This document shows, in pieces, positions 39,332 through 49,850 of a stretch of DNA of 64,000 nucleotides; position 1 is the first letter of the stretch, and every line of letters starts with the position of its first letter. Source of the DNA: Brenneria salicis ATCC 15712 = DSM 30166 (lineage in GTDB: Bacteria; Pseudomonadota; Gammaproteobacteria; Enterobacterales; Enterobacteriaceae); NCBI RefSeq assembly GCF_003315515.1, contig NZ_QNRY01000012.1, forward strand, positions 22,831-86,830. The letters run 5' to 3'. The translations under genes were made by a program, and so were the position numbers. The notes below the pieces were generated by a model. The model did no database searches, had not been told where the DNA came from, and was given only the letters and a program-made list of their open reading frames with translations.

Positions 39332-40828
39332 ATGCCAAGCGTATCCTCACTTTATGCAGCTATCGATCTCGGCTCCAACAGCTTTCATATGTTGGTTGTT
39401 CGGAAAAATGCGGGCAGCATTCAGACGCTGGCAAAGATAAAACGAAAAGTCCGTCTTGCCGCAGGATTGGATAAGCAGAATCGGTTATCGCAAGACGCGA
39501 TGCAGCGGGGCTGGCAGTGTCTGCAACTGTTTTCAGAACGATTGCAGGATATCCCACGCGAGCAGGTACGTGTCGTCGCTACAGCGACCTTGCGGCTGGC
39601 GACCAACGCCGATGAGTTTCTGCAACAGGCCGAGCGGATTCTGGGATTACCGATTCAGGTTATCAGCGGCGAAGAAGAAGCCCGGCTAATCTATCAGGGC
39701 GTTGCTCACACCACCGGCGGGCCGGAGCAACGTCTGGTGGTTGATATTGGCGGCGGCAGTACGGAACTGGCTACCGGCATCGGCGCCAGAGCGACCCGGC
39801 TTATCAGCTTGCCCATGGGTTGCGTCACCTGGCTGGAACGTTATTTCAGCGATCGTAATCTGGAAGCAGGCAATTTCGAGCGCGCTGAACAGGCGGCCCG
39901 CGAGATGTTACGTCCGGTGGTCGCTTCCCTGAAAGAACAGGGCTGGCAAATCTGCGTCGGCGCCTCCGGCACGGTACAAGCTTTGCAGGAGATTATGGTC
40001 ACGCAGGGGATGGACGAATACATCACGCTGACGAAACTCCAGCAGTTAAAACAACATGCCATTCAGTGCGATAAGCTGGAAGAGCTTGAAATTGAAGGCC
40101 TGACGTTGGAAAGAGCTCTGGTTTTCCCCAGCGGGCTGGCGATCCTGCTGGCTATCTTCCAGGAGCTCGACATTAAAACCATGACGCTGGCCGGCGGCGC
40201 GCTGCGCGAAGGGCTGGTGTACGGCATGCTTCATCTGCCGATTGGGCAGGATATCCGCCATCGTACCTTGCATAATTTGCAGCGTCGTTATCTGCTGGAT
40301 AGCGAGCAAGCCGAACGGGTGAGCGCGCTGGCCGATACCTTTTTACAACAGGTCGCACGCGACTGGCAGTTGGACAATCGATGTCGCGAGCTACTGCAAA
40401 GCGCCTGTCTGGTGCACGAAATTGGTCTGAGCATTGATTTCCGCCAGTCTCCCCAACATGCGGCCTATCTCATCCGTCACAGCGATCTTCCTGGCTTTAC
40501 CCCCGCACAAAAGAAACTGTTGGCGACCTTGCTGCAAAACCAAAGCAACCCTATCGATTTGATGCCGCTCAGTCAGCAAAATGCGGTGCCAGTGATACAG
40601 GCTCAGCGTCTGTGCCGCTTGCTGCGTTTGGCGATTATTTTTGCCAGCCGTCGCCGTGACGACACTTTGCCCGCAGTACGACTGCACGTTGAGGGTGAAG
40701 GTTTGCGGGTCATGTTGCCGGCCGGTTGGATGGCGCAACATCCGTTAAGGGCCGAAGCGCTGGAGCAGGAAAGCCGCTGGCAAAGCTATGTCCACTGGCC
40801 GCTGATGCTGGAAGAAGTTCCCGTTTGA
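39332..40828 (+). CDS. gppA: Guanosine-5'-triphosphate,3'-diphosphate pyrophosphatase
   Basis: Converts pppGpp to ppGpp in the stringent response; also has exopolyphosphatase activity. 498 residues. ASKHA-fold phosphate loops [14 protein letters not shown] (residues 8-21) and [11 protein letters not shown]; glycine-rich [10 protein letters not shown]. The C-terminal HD-like half includes [12 protein letters not shown]. Likely co-transcribed with rhlB. Confidence 0.96.
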   Translation: MPSVSSLYAAIDLGSNSFHMLVVRKNAGSIQTLAKIKRKVRLAAGLDKQNRLSQDAMQRGWQCLQLFSERLQDIPREQVRVVATATLRLATNADEFLQQAERILGLPIQVISGEEEARLIYQGVAHTTGGPEQRLVVDIGGGSTELATGIGARATRLISLPMGCVTWLERYFSDRNLEAGNFERAEQAAREMLRPVVASLKEQGWQICVGASGTVQALQEIMVTQGMDEYITLTKLQQLKQHAIQCDKLEELEIEGLTLERALVFPSGLAILLAIFQELDIKTMTLAGGALREGLVYGMLHLPIGQDIRHRTLHNLQRRYLLDSEQAERVSALADTFLQQVARDWQLDNRCRELLQSACLVHEIGLSIDFRQSPQHAAYLIRHSDLPGFTPAQKKLLATLLQNQSNPIDLMPLSQQNAVPVIQAQRLCRLLRLAIIFASRRRDDTLPAVRLHVEGEGLRVMLPAGWMAQHPLRAEALEQESRWQSYVHWPLMLEEVPV

Positions 40829-40858
40829 CTGACGGATTGATGTCATAAAAAGAAGATT

Positions 40859-40879
40859 AGGGGAGTGTTATTCCCCTTT
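40859..40879 (+). terminator. Possible gppA terminator
   Basis: Arms AGGGGA and TCCCCT with a 7-base loop, then TTTGGCTTT. It overlaps the end of the convergent rep gene. Short stem and broken T-run make it weak. Confidence 0.4.
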
Positions 40880-42889
40880 GGCTTTCGCCAACTGCGCGCG
40901 GAGGCTGGCCAGGTGGCTTTGTCCTTTCTGCATCCTTTCCTGAGCACTCACTACTTTACGCTCAGTTTCCCAAACCAGATCATCCTGCGGCAACTCAAGC
41001 AGAAAACGGCTGGGTTCAGGACGCACCAATTCCCCGTACTGACGCCGTTCTTTACACAGGGTAAAGATCAATTCGCGCCGAGCGCGGGTGATCCCAACGT
41101 AAGCCAGCCGCCGTTCTTCATCGACATTGTCTTCATCAATGCTGCTTTGATGCGGCAGCAGCCCCTCTTCCATCCCTACCAGAAACACATAGGGGAATTC
41201 CAGACCTTTTGAAGCGTGCAGCGTCATTAACTGCACCTGATCCAGTTCGTCTTCGTTCTCTCCCCGCTCCATCATATCCCGCAGAGTGAAACGTGTGACG
41301 ACTTGCGTCAACGTCATTGGCTCATCCAGATCCGAACCTTCGAGCATCTCCGTCATCCAGCTAAAAAGCTGATTCACGTTTTTCATCCGCATTTCCGCGG
41401 CTTTGGGACTGAGCGAAGTTTCATACAGCCAGCTTTCATAATCCAGTCCGTGAATCAGATCGCGCACCGCCGCCACCGGCTCGCGCTCGGCCAACCGAGC
41501 GATATCCGACAGCCACTGCGTAAACCGTTGCAGCGACTCCAGCCCACGGCCAGTCAGCGATTGACCGAGCCCCAGATCAAAGCTGGCGCTAAACAGACTT
41601 TTGTTGCGCTGATTCGCCCACTCGCCCAGCTTCTGCAACGTTGCCGGACCAATCTCACGTCTTGGCGTATTGACGATACGCAGGAAAGCGCTGTCGTCAT
41701 CTGGATTGGTCAAAACACGCAAGTACGCCAGGAGATCCTTGATTTCGGGACGTGAGAAAAACGATGTGCCGCCGGAAATCCGATAGGGGATGCGATTCTG
41801 CATCAGCATTTTTTCAAACAGACGGGATTGATGATTACCACGATATAAAATGGCATAGTCGCCATACTGGGTCTTGTGGATGTAATGATGGGCAATCAAC
41901 TCGCCCACCACCCTTTCGGCCTCATGATCTTCGTTGTTGGCGGTAATCACTTTCAGTTCATCGCCATAACCCAGTTCCGAAAACAACCGTTTTTCAAATA
42001 CATGCGGATTATTGGCGATGAGAATATTCGCCGCCTTCAGGATGCGGCCGGAAGAGCGGTAGTTTTGCTCCAGCTTGATGACTTCAAGCTGCGGGAAATC
42101 CTGTTGTAGCAGCACCAGATTCTGCGGGCGGGCGCCACGCCAGGAATAGATCGACTGGTCGTCATCGCCCACCACGGTAAAGCGTGCGCGGCTGCCTACC
42201 AGCAATTTAACCAACTCATATTGACTGGTGTTGGTGTCCTGATATTCATCCACCAGTAAATAGCGTAAGCGGTTCTGCCAACGTTCCCGTACTTCATCGT
42301 TACGCTTGAACAACAACGTCGGCAACAGGATCAGATCGTCAAAATCCAACACGTTGCAGGCGCGCAGATGGTCTTGATACAACGAATAACAGTGAGCAAA
42401 CAACCGATCCCGTTCGCCGCGCGCCGTTGCCGCCGCGCCAGCGGGATCAACAAGATCGTTTTTCCAGTTCGAGATCGTTGACGTTAATTGCTGCAACAGC
42501 GTCTTATCATTTTCCAGCCATTGTTCGGTCAACGCTTTCAGCAAAGCCATCTGATCCTGATCGTCGAACAGAGAAAAGTTGGCTTTCATACCCAGCGCCG
42601 CGTACTCGCGCTTGATGATTTCCAGCCCCAGCGTATGAAAGGTGGCGATCACCAACCCGCGAGTTTCTTTGCGGCCCAGCGTTTGCGCGACACGTTCTTT
42701 CATTTCGCGAGCGGCTTTATTGGTGAAAGTTACCGCGGCGATATGACGGGCCTGATAGCCGCACTGACGGATTAAATGCGCAATCTTATTGGTGATAACG
42801 CGCGTTTTACCCGAACCGGCTCCCGCCAGCACCAGACAAGGGCCGGTAACGAATTCGACAGCATGTTGTTGGCTGGGGTTTAAACGCAT
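40868..42889 (-). CDS. rep: ATP-dependent DNA helicase Rep
   Basis: SF1A 3'-5' helicase that clears proteins ahead of the replisome. 673 residues from [20 protein letters not shown], the E. coli length; five further residues in the open frame are not in the family. Walker [10 protein letters not shown] near 22-30, [49 protein letters not shown] and [13 protein letters not shown]. It is the second UvrD-family helicase of the window. Confidence 0.98.
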   Translation of the reverse strand: MRLNPSQQHAVEFVTGPCLVLAGAGSGKTRVITNKIAHLIRQCGYQARHIAAVTFTNKAAREMKERVAQTLGRKETRGLVIATFHTLGLEIIKREYAALGMKANFSLFDDQDQMALLKALTEQWLENDKTLLQQLTSTISNWKNDLVDPAGAAATARGERDRLFAHCYSLYQDHLRACNVLDFDDLILLPTLLFKRNDEVRERWQNRLRYLLVDEYQDTNTSQYELVKLLVGSRARFTVVGDDDQSIYSWRGARPQNLVLLQQDFPQLEVIKLEQNYRSSGRILKAANILIANNPHVFEKRLFSELGYGDELKVITANNEDHEAERVVGELIAHHYIHKTQYGDYAILYRGNHQSRLFEKMLMQNRIPYRISGGTSFFSRPEIKDLLAYLRVLTNPDDDSAFLRIVNTPRREIGPATLQKLGEWANQRNKSLFSASFDLGLGQSLTGRGLESLQRFTQWLSDIARLAEREPVAAVRDLIHGLDYESWLYETSLSPKAAEMRMKNVNQLFSWMTEMLEGSDLDEPMTLTQVVTRFTLRDMMERGENEDELDQVQLMTLHASKGLEFPYVFLVGMEEGLLPHQSSIDEDNVDEERRLAYVGITRARRELIFTLCKERRQYGELVRPEPSRFLLELPQDDLVWETERKVVSAQERMQKGQSHLASLRAQLAKAKGE

Positions 42890-43054
42890 AACGATATGGC
42901 TCACTCATCAAACGGAAGGGGATTGTAGCAGAAAGCGGAATCGATCTTGAGCGGGGATTTATCGTCATGGAAAGCACATCGCAATCCACATCTGACGTTG
43001 CAGATGTTACATTGCGCTCAGGAATTCCCCTCTCTGTTAAATAAGGGTAACGAC

Positions 43055-43336
43055 ATGGCAAATACCGCAGCGGCACTGCATATTCTGGTGGATACCGAAC
43101 AGCAGGCCAACGACATTCTGACCCAGTTGCACCAGGGCGCCGATTTTCAGCAACTGGCGCAAAAATACTCCACCTGCCCGTCAAAACGTAATGGCGGCGA
43201 TTTGGGTGAATTCCGTAAAGGCGATATGGTTCCCGCCTTTGATAAAGCGGTCTTTTCCTGCGAGTTGCTGCAACCGTTCGGCCCGGTCAAGACCCAGTTC
43301 GGCTATCATTTGATTAAAGTGCTGTACCGCAATTAA
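43055..43336 (+). CDS. ppiC: Peptidyl-prolyl cis-trans isomerase C (parvulin)
   Basis: 93-residue cytoplasmic parvulin. A single rotamase domain covers the protein: [53 protein letters not shown] and [12 protein letters not shown]. Start [11 protein letters not shown] at 43055 gives exactly the E. coli length; the frame is open upstream to 42947. Confidence 0.96.
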   Translation: MANTAAALHILVDTEQQANDILTQLHQGADFQQLAQKYSTCPSKRNGGDLGEFRKGDMVPAFDKAVFSCELLQPFGPVKTQFGYHLIKVLYRN

Positions 43337-43346
43337 TCCCAGCATT

Positions 43347-43379
43347 CACCTTGCCGGACGCAACGGCGCCGGCAAGGTG
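43347..43379. terminator. Hairpin between convergent ppiC and putA
   Basis: Perfect 11-bp arms CACCTTGCCGG and CCGGCAAGGTG with an 11-base loop, 10 bases after ppiC and 17 bases after putA. It lacks a T-run on either side, so termination efficiency is uncertain, but its placement fits both genes. Confidence 0.6.
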
Positions 43380-43396
43380 ACGATAGTGCAACGCCT

Positions 43397-46300
43397 CTAG
43401 CCGATGGTCATCAGGCTGGCGTTGCCTCCCGCAGCGGCGGTGTTAATGCTCAGCGAACGTTCATACAGCAGACGCTCCAGCGCGATATTGGTCTCACCGC
43501 GACTAAAGCCCTGTACGGCGATAATCGGCCCCTGACGTTCGGCAAGCTGTTGACTGAGTTGCAGCAACTGATCGGTATCGCCATGATGGATCACCGCATC
43601 AAATGCCTGATCGTCTCGCCGCCAGTCCTGACTGAACAGAATACGCGATTGAACGACATCCGGTAAACGACGATACAGCGTCTGCAATAATGACGTTTCC
43701 AGCCACAATACGTATCCTCCCGTCGCCAGCACCGCCGCTAACTGAATCAACGCATCTTTGTCGTTGTCAGCCAGACACAACACGCGCTCACGCGGCGTCA
43801 GCGTATAAGTATTGCGTTCTCCCGTCGGCCCCGGCAACAAATACGTCGTCCCGGCCAATCCACGTTCCGCGTACTGCTGGCATAGCGCCGCCAAATCGTG
43901 CCGATGCTCGGCAAGCGCCCATTTTTCCAACGCCTGCAATGACGTCAACAGCGTCGATCGCACGCCGACATCCACGGTTTGCCCACCATCCTCACCAGCC
44001 AGCCCATGCAGCGGCGCATCATCTGGTTTGTGTGACAGCAGCCGATACAGATAGAGCGGCCCGCCCGCCTTCGGGCCGGTGCCGGAAAGCCCCTCTCCGC
44101 CAAATGGCTGAACGCCGACCACCGCGCCGACCATATTGCGGTTGACGTACTGATTGCCCACACGGGCGTTGCCGGTCACCCGCGAGATGGTTTCATCAAT
44201 ACGCGTGTGTAAGCCCAACGTCAAACCATACCCTGCCGAATTAATCTGTTCAATCAACGTGTTGAGATGCTGGCTGTGGTACCGCACGACGTGCAATACC
44301 GGCCCGAATACCTCTTTTTGCAGTTCATTCACGCTTTCCAGTTCGATCAACGTTGGTTTGACGAAGGTTCCGCGCGCCCATTGCTGTTCATCCTGCGGCG
44401 ACGACGCCGGCTGATACACCTTGCGTCCTTTCGTCCGCATACGCTGAATATGGCGTTCAATGGCCTGCTTCGCTTGCGCATCGATCACCGGCCCAATATC
44501 CGTGGATAAACGTTCCGGGTTCCCCATCCGGCATTCGGCCATCGCCCCGCGCAGCATTTGCAACGTATGCTCCGCGACATCCTCCTGAACACACAGAATA
44601 CGCAATGCCGAGCAGCGCTGACCGGCACTGTCGAAAGCGGAGGCGATCACATCGTTCACCACCTGCTCTGTCAACGCGGAAGAGTCCACGATCATCGCAT
44701 TCAACCCGCCGGTTTCGGCAATCAGCGGCGTAAGGCGTCCGTGTGCATCCAGTCGTCCGGCAATGGCGCGCTGCAACAGTTTCGCTACGTCCGTTGAGCC
44801 GGTAAACACGACGCCACGTACCCGGCTGTCATTGACCAACGCGGCGCCAACCGTTTCCCCCTGCCCCGGCAACAACTGCAAGACGCCGACAGGCACGCCC
44901 GCTTCCAGCAGGATACGCACCGCCTGCGCCGCAATCAGCGGGGTTTGTTCGGCGGGTTTCGCCAGCACGCTATTGCCCGCCGCCAGCGCCGCCGCAACCT
45001 GTCCGGTGAAAATCGCCAGCGGAAAATTCCACGGACTGATACAGACCACCGGCCCCAGCGGTCGATGTGAGTCATTGGCGAATGCTTCGCGCACCTGAGC
45101 GGCGTAATAACGCAGAAAATCCACCGCTTCACGCACTTCGGCGACGGCGTTGCCGAATGTTTTACCGGCTTCACGCACCAATAACCCCAACAGATGCTGC
45201 AACTGACTTTCCATGATGTCCGCCGCTTTATTCAGCACGGATGCGCGCTCCGCTGGCGGCGTGGCGAACCAGATCGCCGCCGCGCTGACGGATGAATCCA
45301 GCGCGTGAGCAATATCCTGCTCGCTGGCCTCACAGACATAGCCCACAATGTCGCGCGACTCGGCAGGATTGAACACTGGTTTTGCGGCCTGCGGCACAGC
45401 GTCGCCGTCAATCACCGGCGCGGCTTGCCACGATTGCGCCACGCTCGTCAGCAAGGCGCTGGAAAGCGAGGCGAGACGATGTTCATTGGACAGATCGAGC
45501 CCGCTGGCGTTATGCCGCGCCGCACCGTATAAATGACGCGGGAGAGGAATGCGAGGATGCGGCAGACCGATCCGCCCTTCCGCCGTCGCCAACGCTTCCA
45601 CCTCGCCGACGGGATCGCCCACTAGCGTCTCAAGCGGCAAGGTCACATCGGCGATACGGTTGACAAAGGACGTATTCGCGCCATTTTCCAGCAGACGGCG
45701 CACCAGATAAGCCAATAGCGTTTCATGGGTTCCGACCGGCGCATAAATGCGGCACGGACGATTCAGTTTCCCTTCGGCGACGTTGCCCACCACCTGTTCA
45801 TACAGAGGTTCGCCCATACCATGCAGACACTGGAATTCGTACTGACCGGGGTAATGGTTGTTGCCAGCCAGATGGTAAATCGCACTCAAGGTTTGTGCGT
45901 TATGGGTGGCGAACTGAGGATAAATCAGGTTGGGCGCCGCCAGTAATTTACGTGCGCAGGCCAGATAGGACACATCGGTGTAGACCTTGCGCGTATACAC
46001 CGGATAGCCTTCCAGCCCATCGACTTGCGCGCGTTTGATTTCACTGTCCCAATACGCGCCTTTCACCAGACGGATCATCAGCCGTCGCTGACTGCGCCGG
46101 GCCATGTCGATCACGGCGTCAACAACGAACGGGCAGCGTTTCTGGTAAGCCTGAATGACAAATCCGATACCGTTCCAGCCCGCCAGTTGCGGCTCAAAGC
46201 AGAGCTTTTCCAGCAAATCGAGCGAGATTTCCAGTCGATCCGCCTCTTCCGCATCGATATTGATGCCAATGTCATACTGACGCGCTTGTAAGGTGAGCGA

Positions 46301-47368
46301 CAATAAACGCGGATATAACGTATCCATCAGCCCTTCGTATTGCGCCCGGCTGTAGCGGGGATACATCGCGGATAGCTTGATGGAAATACCCGGCCCTTCA
46401 TAGATGCCGCGCCCATTGGATGCTTTTCCAATCGCGTGGACAGCCCGCTGATAGGACGTCAGATAAGCGGCGGCATCTTTCTCCGTCAACGCCGCTTCCC
46501 CCAGCGTGTCATAGGAGTAGCGGAATCCCCGCGCTTCCAATTTGCGGGCGTTGGCCAGCGCTTCGGCAATGGTTTCGCCGGTCACAAACTGCTCCCCCAT
46601 CAGACGCATCGCCATATCCACGCCTTTACGAATCAACGGTTCGCCGCTTTTGCCAATGATGCGGTTGAGCGATCGCGACAAGTTCGCCTCATTATGGATA
46701 GCAACCAGCTTACCGGTGAACAACAGTCCCCAGGTCGCCGCGTTAACAAACAGCGATGGACTGTGACCAAGATGCGCATACCAGTCGCCAGCGCTGATTT
46801 TGTCGCGGATCAGCGCATCACGCGTGGGTTTATCGGGAATGCGCAGCAATGCCTCGGCCAGACACATCAACGCCACTCCTTCCAGCGAAGAAAGTGAAAA
46901 TTCCTGCAACAATCCTTGTACCATACCCGCGCGCCCGCTCGCCCCTTTTTGCTCTCGCAGGCGCTCCGCCAGCCGATAAGCCATTTTCTGCGTCAATTGC
47001 GCTATTTCCGCCGGAAGTTTCGCCTGTTCAAGCAATGTCGGCACCAGTTCGCTTTCAGGGCGTCGGTAGGCGGAAGTGATGTCAGCACGTATAACGGATT
47101 GGGGCAATACCTGTTGTGCAAACTCAAGAAAGGGTTGATGGGTTTCTTCTTCCTGAGATTGCGGCATAATCTCTTGCGCTTCGATGGGGCTGGGCATAGC
47201 CGATTGCGGTATTTCAGGCGTGTCGCCAGCGCTTTCGAGCCGTTCGAGATAGTTAAAGATGGCCTGTTTGATCAGCCAATGCGGTGTGCGATCAATCCGT
47301 TGCGCTGCGGCCTTGAGACGGTCACGCGTGGCCTCGTCGAGTTTTACGCCCATCGTGGTAAAGCCCAT
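43397..47368 (-). CDS. putA: Trifunctional proline utilisation protein PutA
   Basis: Oxidises proline to glutamate and represses put genes when proline is scarce. 1323 residues. Ribbon-helix-helix DNA-binding domain (MGFTTMGVKLDEATRDRLKA, residues 1-50), FAD proline dehydrogenase (about 260-560, with LVKGAYWDSEIKRAQ), and P5C dehydrogenase (about 650-1110, with ETGGLNAMIVD, and the catalytic Cys in GQRCSALRIL). The start at 47368 matches E. coli; 15 upstream codons are rejected. Divergent from putP. In E. coli put lies far from ilv and rep, so its place here differs. Confidence 0.97.
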   Translation of the reverse strand: MGFTTMGVKLDEATRDRLKAAAQRIDRTPHWLIKQAIFNYLERLESAGDTPEIPQSAMPSPIEAQEIMPQSQEEETHQPFLEFAQQVLPQSVIRADITSAYRRPESELVPTLLEQAKLPAEIAQLTQKMAYRLAERLREQKGASGRAGMVQGLLQEFSLSSLEGVALMCLAEALLRIPDKPTRDALIRDKISAGDWYAHLGHSPSLFVNAATWGLLFTGKLVAIHNEANLSRSLNRIIGKSGEPLIRKGVDMAMRLMGEQFVTGETIAEALANARKLEARGFRYSYDTLGEAALTEKDAAAYLTSYQRAVHAIGKASNGRGIYEGPGISIKLSAMYPRYSRAQYEGLMDTLYPRLLSLTLQARQYDIGINIDAEEADRLEISLDLLEKLCFEPQLAGWNGIGFVIQAYQKRCPFVVDAVIDMARRSQRRLMIRLVKGAYWDSEIKRAQVDGLEGYPVYTRKVYTDVSYLACARKLLAAPNLIYPQFATHNAQTLSAIYHLAGNNHYPGQYEFQCLHGMGEPLYEQVVGNVAEGKLNRPCRIYAPVGTHETLLAYLVRRLLENGANTSFVNRIADVTLPLETLVGDPVGEVEALATAEGRIGLPHPRIPLPRHLYGAARHNASGLDLSNEHRLASLSSALLTSVAQSWQAAPVIDGDAVPQAAKPVFNPAESRDIVGYVCEASEQDIAHALDSSVSAAAIWFATPPAERASVLNKAADIMESQLQHLLGLLVREAGKTFGNAVAEVREAVDFLRYYAAQVREAFANDSHRPLGPVVCISPWNFPLAIFTGQVAAALAAGNSVLAKPAEQTPLIAAQAVRILLEAGVPVGVLQLLPGQGETVGAALVNDSRVRGVVFTGSTDVAKLLQRAIAGRLDAHGRLTPLIAETGGLNAMIVDSSALTEQVVNDVIASAFDSAGQRCSALRILCVQEDVAEHTLQMLRGAMAECRMGNPERLSTDIGPVIDAQAKQAIERHIQRMRTKGRKVYQPASSPQDEQQWARGTFVKPTLIELESVNELQKEVFGPVLHVVRYHSQHLNTLIEQINSAGYGLTLGLHTRIDETISRVTGNARVGNQYVNRNMVGAVVGVQPFGGEGLSGTGPKAGGPLYLYRLLSHKPDDAPLHGLAGEDGGQTVDVGVRSTLLTSLQALEKWALAEHRHDLAALCQQYAERGLAGTTYLLPGPTGERNTYTLTPRERVLCLADNDKDALIQLAAVLATGGYVLWLETSLLQTLYRRLPDVVQSRILFSQDWRRDDQAFDAVIHHGDTDQLLQLSQQLAERQGPIIAVQGFSRGETNIALERLLYERSLSINTAAAGGNASLMTIG

Positions 47369-47423
47369 AAACGTCACTCCTGTGATGAAAAGGACATATC
47401 GGTAAAATATCAATATCAGTCAT

Positions 47424-47441
47424 GTTGCAACTTTGTGCAAC
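47424..47441. promoter_or_regulatory. PutA operator pair in the putA-putP control region
   Basis: GTTGCA (47424-47429) and its inverse TGCAAC (47436-47441) separated by six bases. GTTGCA is the half-site reported to be recognised by the PutA ribbon-helix-helix domain in E. coli. The pair lies 56 bases before the putA ATG and 134 bases before putP. Confidence 0.75.
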
Positions 47442-47574
47442 CTTGTTAATAAATGATGTTATGGTGAATAAAAAAATCACTATTCCTCTCTGCGCCTCGT
47501 TCCGGCCAGCGTGGAAGCATGAAGATCCATCGCAACCACAAGGTGTGCGAATAATAATGAAAATGGAGAGTTGA

Positions 47575-49059
47575 ATGACAATGAGCACACCCATGTTGGT
47601 GACTTTTCTGGTGTATATTTTCGGGATGGTACTTATCGGCCTGTTCGCCTATCGCGCCACCCATAACTTTGGCGATTACATTCTGGGCGGACGCAAAATG
47701 GGCAGCGTGGTCACCGCGCTCTCCGCTGGCGCTTCCGATATGAGCGGCTGGCTGCTGATGGGGCTGCCGGGCGCCATCTTCATTTCCGGTATCTCTGAAA
47801 GCTGGATCGCCATCGGCCTGACGGTCGGGACCTACCTTAACTGGAAATGGGTCGCCGGTCGTTTACGCGTTCATACCGAAGTCAACCACAACGCATTGAC
47901 GCTGCCGGATTACTTTACTCACCGTTTTGAAGACACCAGCAAATTACTGCGCGTGATTTCAGCGGTGATTATCCTGATCTTTTTCACTATTTACTGCGCA
48001 TCCGGCATGGTGGCGGGCGCCCGCCTGTTTGAAAGCACCTTTAATATGAGCTATGGCGCCGCATTGTGGGCCGGAGCAGCCGCGACCATCGCCTATACGT
48101 TTATCGGCGGGTTTCTGGCGGTAAGCTGGACGGATACCGTTCAGGCCAGTCTGATGATTTTCGCGCTGATCCTGACGCCGGTGATGGTGATCCTGTCGCT
48201 GGGCGGCATTGATGCCTCGCTGATGGTAATCGAAGCGAAAAACCCGGCCAATCTGGATATGTTCAAAGGTTTGAATTTTGTCGCCATCATTTCCCTGATG
48301 GGTTGGGGCCTCGGTTACTTCGGGCAACCGCATATTCTGGCGCGCTTTATGGCGGCGGATTCACACCACACCATTCACAGCGCGCGCCGCATCAGTATGA
48401 CCTGGATGATCCTGTGTCTGGCGGGAGCGGTGACCGTGGGCTTTTTCGGCATCGCCTATTTCAGCAACCACCCGGAACAAGCAGGTAATGTTGCGCAAAA
48501 CAGTGAGCGCGTGTTTATTGAACTGTCCATGCTGCTGTTCAACCCGTGGATTGCCGGCGTGCTGTTGTCGGCGATCCTGGCGGCGGTCATGAGTACCTTA
48601 AGCTGCCAGCTTCTGGTCTGTTCCAGCGCGATCACCGAAGATTTATACCGTCCTTTTTTCCGTAAAAGAGCCACGCAAAGAGAGTTGGTGTGGGTAGGAC
48701 GCGCGATGGTGCTGCTGGTGGCGGCGATCGCCATTATCCTGTCGGCAAACCCGGAGAACCGCGTACTGGGGCTGGTCAGTTATGCCTGGGCTGGTTTCGG
48801 CGCCGCTTTCGGGCCGGTGATCCTGATTTCCCTGCTGTGGCCGCGGATGACCCGCAACGGCGCCCTGCTTGGGATGATTGTCGGCGCGGCGACCGTACTG
48901 ATTTGGAAGCAGTATAACTGGCTGGGACTGTATGAAATCATCCCCGGCTTCCTGTTCAGTTGCCTGACCATCTTTATCGTCAGTCTGATGGGCCGTCCGC
49001 CGTCTCAGGCGATTACCGAGCGTTTTCATAAAGCGGAAGCGGAATTCAGGTCGGTATAA
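47575..49059 (+). CDS. putP: Na+/proline symporter PutP
   Basis: 494-residue SSS-family symporter with about thirteen membrane spans. Characteristic stretches: LSAGASDMSGWLLMGLPGA (Na+/proline site with Ser-Asp-Met), SGISESWIAIGL, FLAVSWTDTVQASLMIFALI, and SYAWAGFGAAFGPVIL. Starts M-T-M-S-T-P-M-L-V-T at 47575, with an alternative ATG at 47581. Regulated with putA by proline-responsive PutA. Confidence 0.97.
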   Translation: MTMSTPMLVTFLVYIFGMVLIGLFAYRATHNFGDYILGGRKMGSVVTALSAGASDMSGWLLMGLPGAIFISGISESWIAIGLTVGTYLNWKWVAGRLRVHTEVNHNALTLPDYFTHRFEDTSKLLRVISAVIILIFFTIYCASGMVAGARLFESTFNMSYGAALWAGAAATIAYTFIGGFLAVSWTDTVQASLMIFALILTPVMVILSLGGIDASLMVIEAKNPANLDMFKGLNFVAIISLMGWGLGYFGQPHILARFMAADSHHTIHSARRISMTWMILCLAGAVTVGFFGIAYFSNHPEQAGNVAQNSERVFIELSMLLFNPWIAGVLLSAILAAVMSTLSCQLLVCSSAITEDLYRPFFRKRATQRELVWVGRAMVLLVAAIAIILSANPENRVLGLVSYAWAGFGAAFGPVILISLLWPRMTRNGALLGMIVGAATVLIWKQYNWLGLYEIIPGFLFSCLTIFIVSLMGRPPSQAITERFHKAEAEFRSV

Positions 49060-49064
49060 CCCGT

Positions 49065-49092
49065 AAAAAAAGGCACAGCATGACGCTGTGCC
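49065..49092 (-). terminator. Terminator hairpin, copy 1 (distal, with T-run)
   Basis: Arms GGCACAGC and GCTGTGCC, loop ATGAC; on the minus strand seven T follow. It terminates the membrane-protein gene ending at 49094. The 23 bases 49070-49092 recur identically at 50154-50176. Confidence 0.88.
49070..49092. repeat. 23-bp direct repeat, left copy
   Basis: Identical, same orientation, to 50154-50176, 1084 bases away. The repeat is the body of a terminator hairpin, and the two copies bracket the toxin-like module. Confidence 0.85.
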
Positions 49093-49093
49093 C

Positions 49094-49495
49094 TTATCCA
49101 TTCCGAATGATCATTTCTGTCTGTAACGTTTCCTGCGTGTTATTAAACCTGATCCGGTTATCCAGCTTATAGACTTCACCAATCAATTTAATGAACAACA
49201 CACCATCCCGCATCGAAATTTCCGCATCACCTGTGTTTGCTTTCAAAAATTCCTGGGGCTTTTGATTGTCTTTACGAACGGTATAAGAATAAATGAAACC
49301 GACCGTCGCACCGCCTTTTTCCAACTGCAAAACATCAACGGAAATATTATTATCAAGCTTGTATTCGTCAACTTTGGTGTAAACATCTTCCATGCCAAAT
49401 AAATAATAGGCGATTCCTGATATTGAAAATAACAGCAGGACGACGATTAACGAAAAAGACAACAATAATACTTTAATAACCTTTACTCTTTGCAT
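49094..49495 (-). CDS. Small membrane protein, candidate immunity protein
   Basis: 133 residues from ATG 49495, no recognised family. One N-terminal membrane span (about residues 5-32, VIKVLLLSFSLIVVLLLFSI) is followed by about 100 residues likely outside the membrane, rich in beta-type alternation (GATVGFIYSYTVRKDN, DGVLFIKLIGEVYKL). The ATG lies inside the end of the toxin-like gene in another frame (23-base overlap), so the two are translationally coupled. Position directly after a polymorphic-toxin domain gene suggests an immunity role. AT-rich compared with putP and ilvC. Confidence 0.75.
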   Translation of the reverse strand: MQRVKVIKVLLLSFSLIVVLLLFSISGIAYYLFGMEDVYTKVDEYKLDNNISVDVLQLEKGGATVGFIYSYTVRKDNQKPQEFLKANTGDAEISMRDGVLFIKLIGEVYKLDNRIRFNNTQETLQTEMIIRNG

Positions 49496-49850
49496 AATCA
49501 ATCCCTAGCTTAATATAAAACTGATCGTCCGGATCATCACCATAAGGCACGCTTCCCCAACAAACACCATCATCTGGGCGGCTGGTTCCCGCCCTCATTT
49601 GTGCACAACCGGCCCCCCGTAATAAAATAGTTTCAGGGATACCTGCGGCATAACCTACTGCACCATAATGAAAATTCCCAAAACTTTCAAATTTAGAACT
49701 TTGCTGTTTAAAATCCCAAGGGCCTTTGTTTCTGACGAGCTTATAAAAATCATAATAATCTAAAGCGCCGACTATTCTCCCATACTTATTTTTGAGATAA
49801 GCCATATTAGCATCGACAGATACACCTTTAGGTGCAGAAGGATAGGACAT
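49473..49850 (-). CDS. Polymorphic toxin type 44 domain protein, stand-alone
   Basis: 125 residues from the ATG at 49850, which has a strong GGAGG seven bases upstream; the frame is open to 49931. The sequence DFYKLVRNKGPWDFKQ, FGNFHYGAVGYAAGI, LLRGAG and YGDDPDDQFYIKLGIDYAKS matches the toxin-44 (Ntox44) domain usually found at the C-terminus of Rhs-type and other polymorphic toxins. Here there is no delivery or carrier domain and no signal peptide. The family is predicted to be nuclease-like or otherwise cell-damaging; the activity is not established from sequence. It is followed by the candidate immunity gene. Confidence 0.78.
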   Translation of the reverse strand: MSYPSAPKGVSVDANMAYLKNKYGRIVGALDYYDFYKLVRNKGPWDFKQQSSKFESFGNFHYGAVGYAAGIPETILLRGAGCAQMRAGTSRPDDGVCWGSVPYGDDPDDQFYIKLGIDYAKSKGY

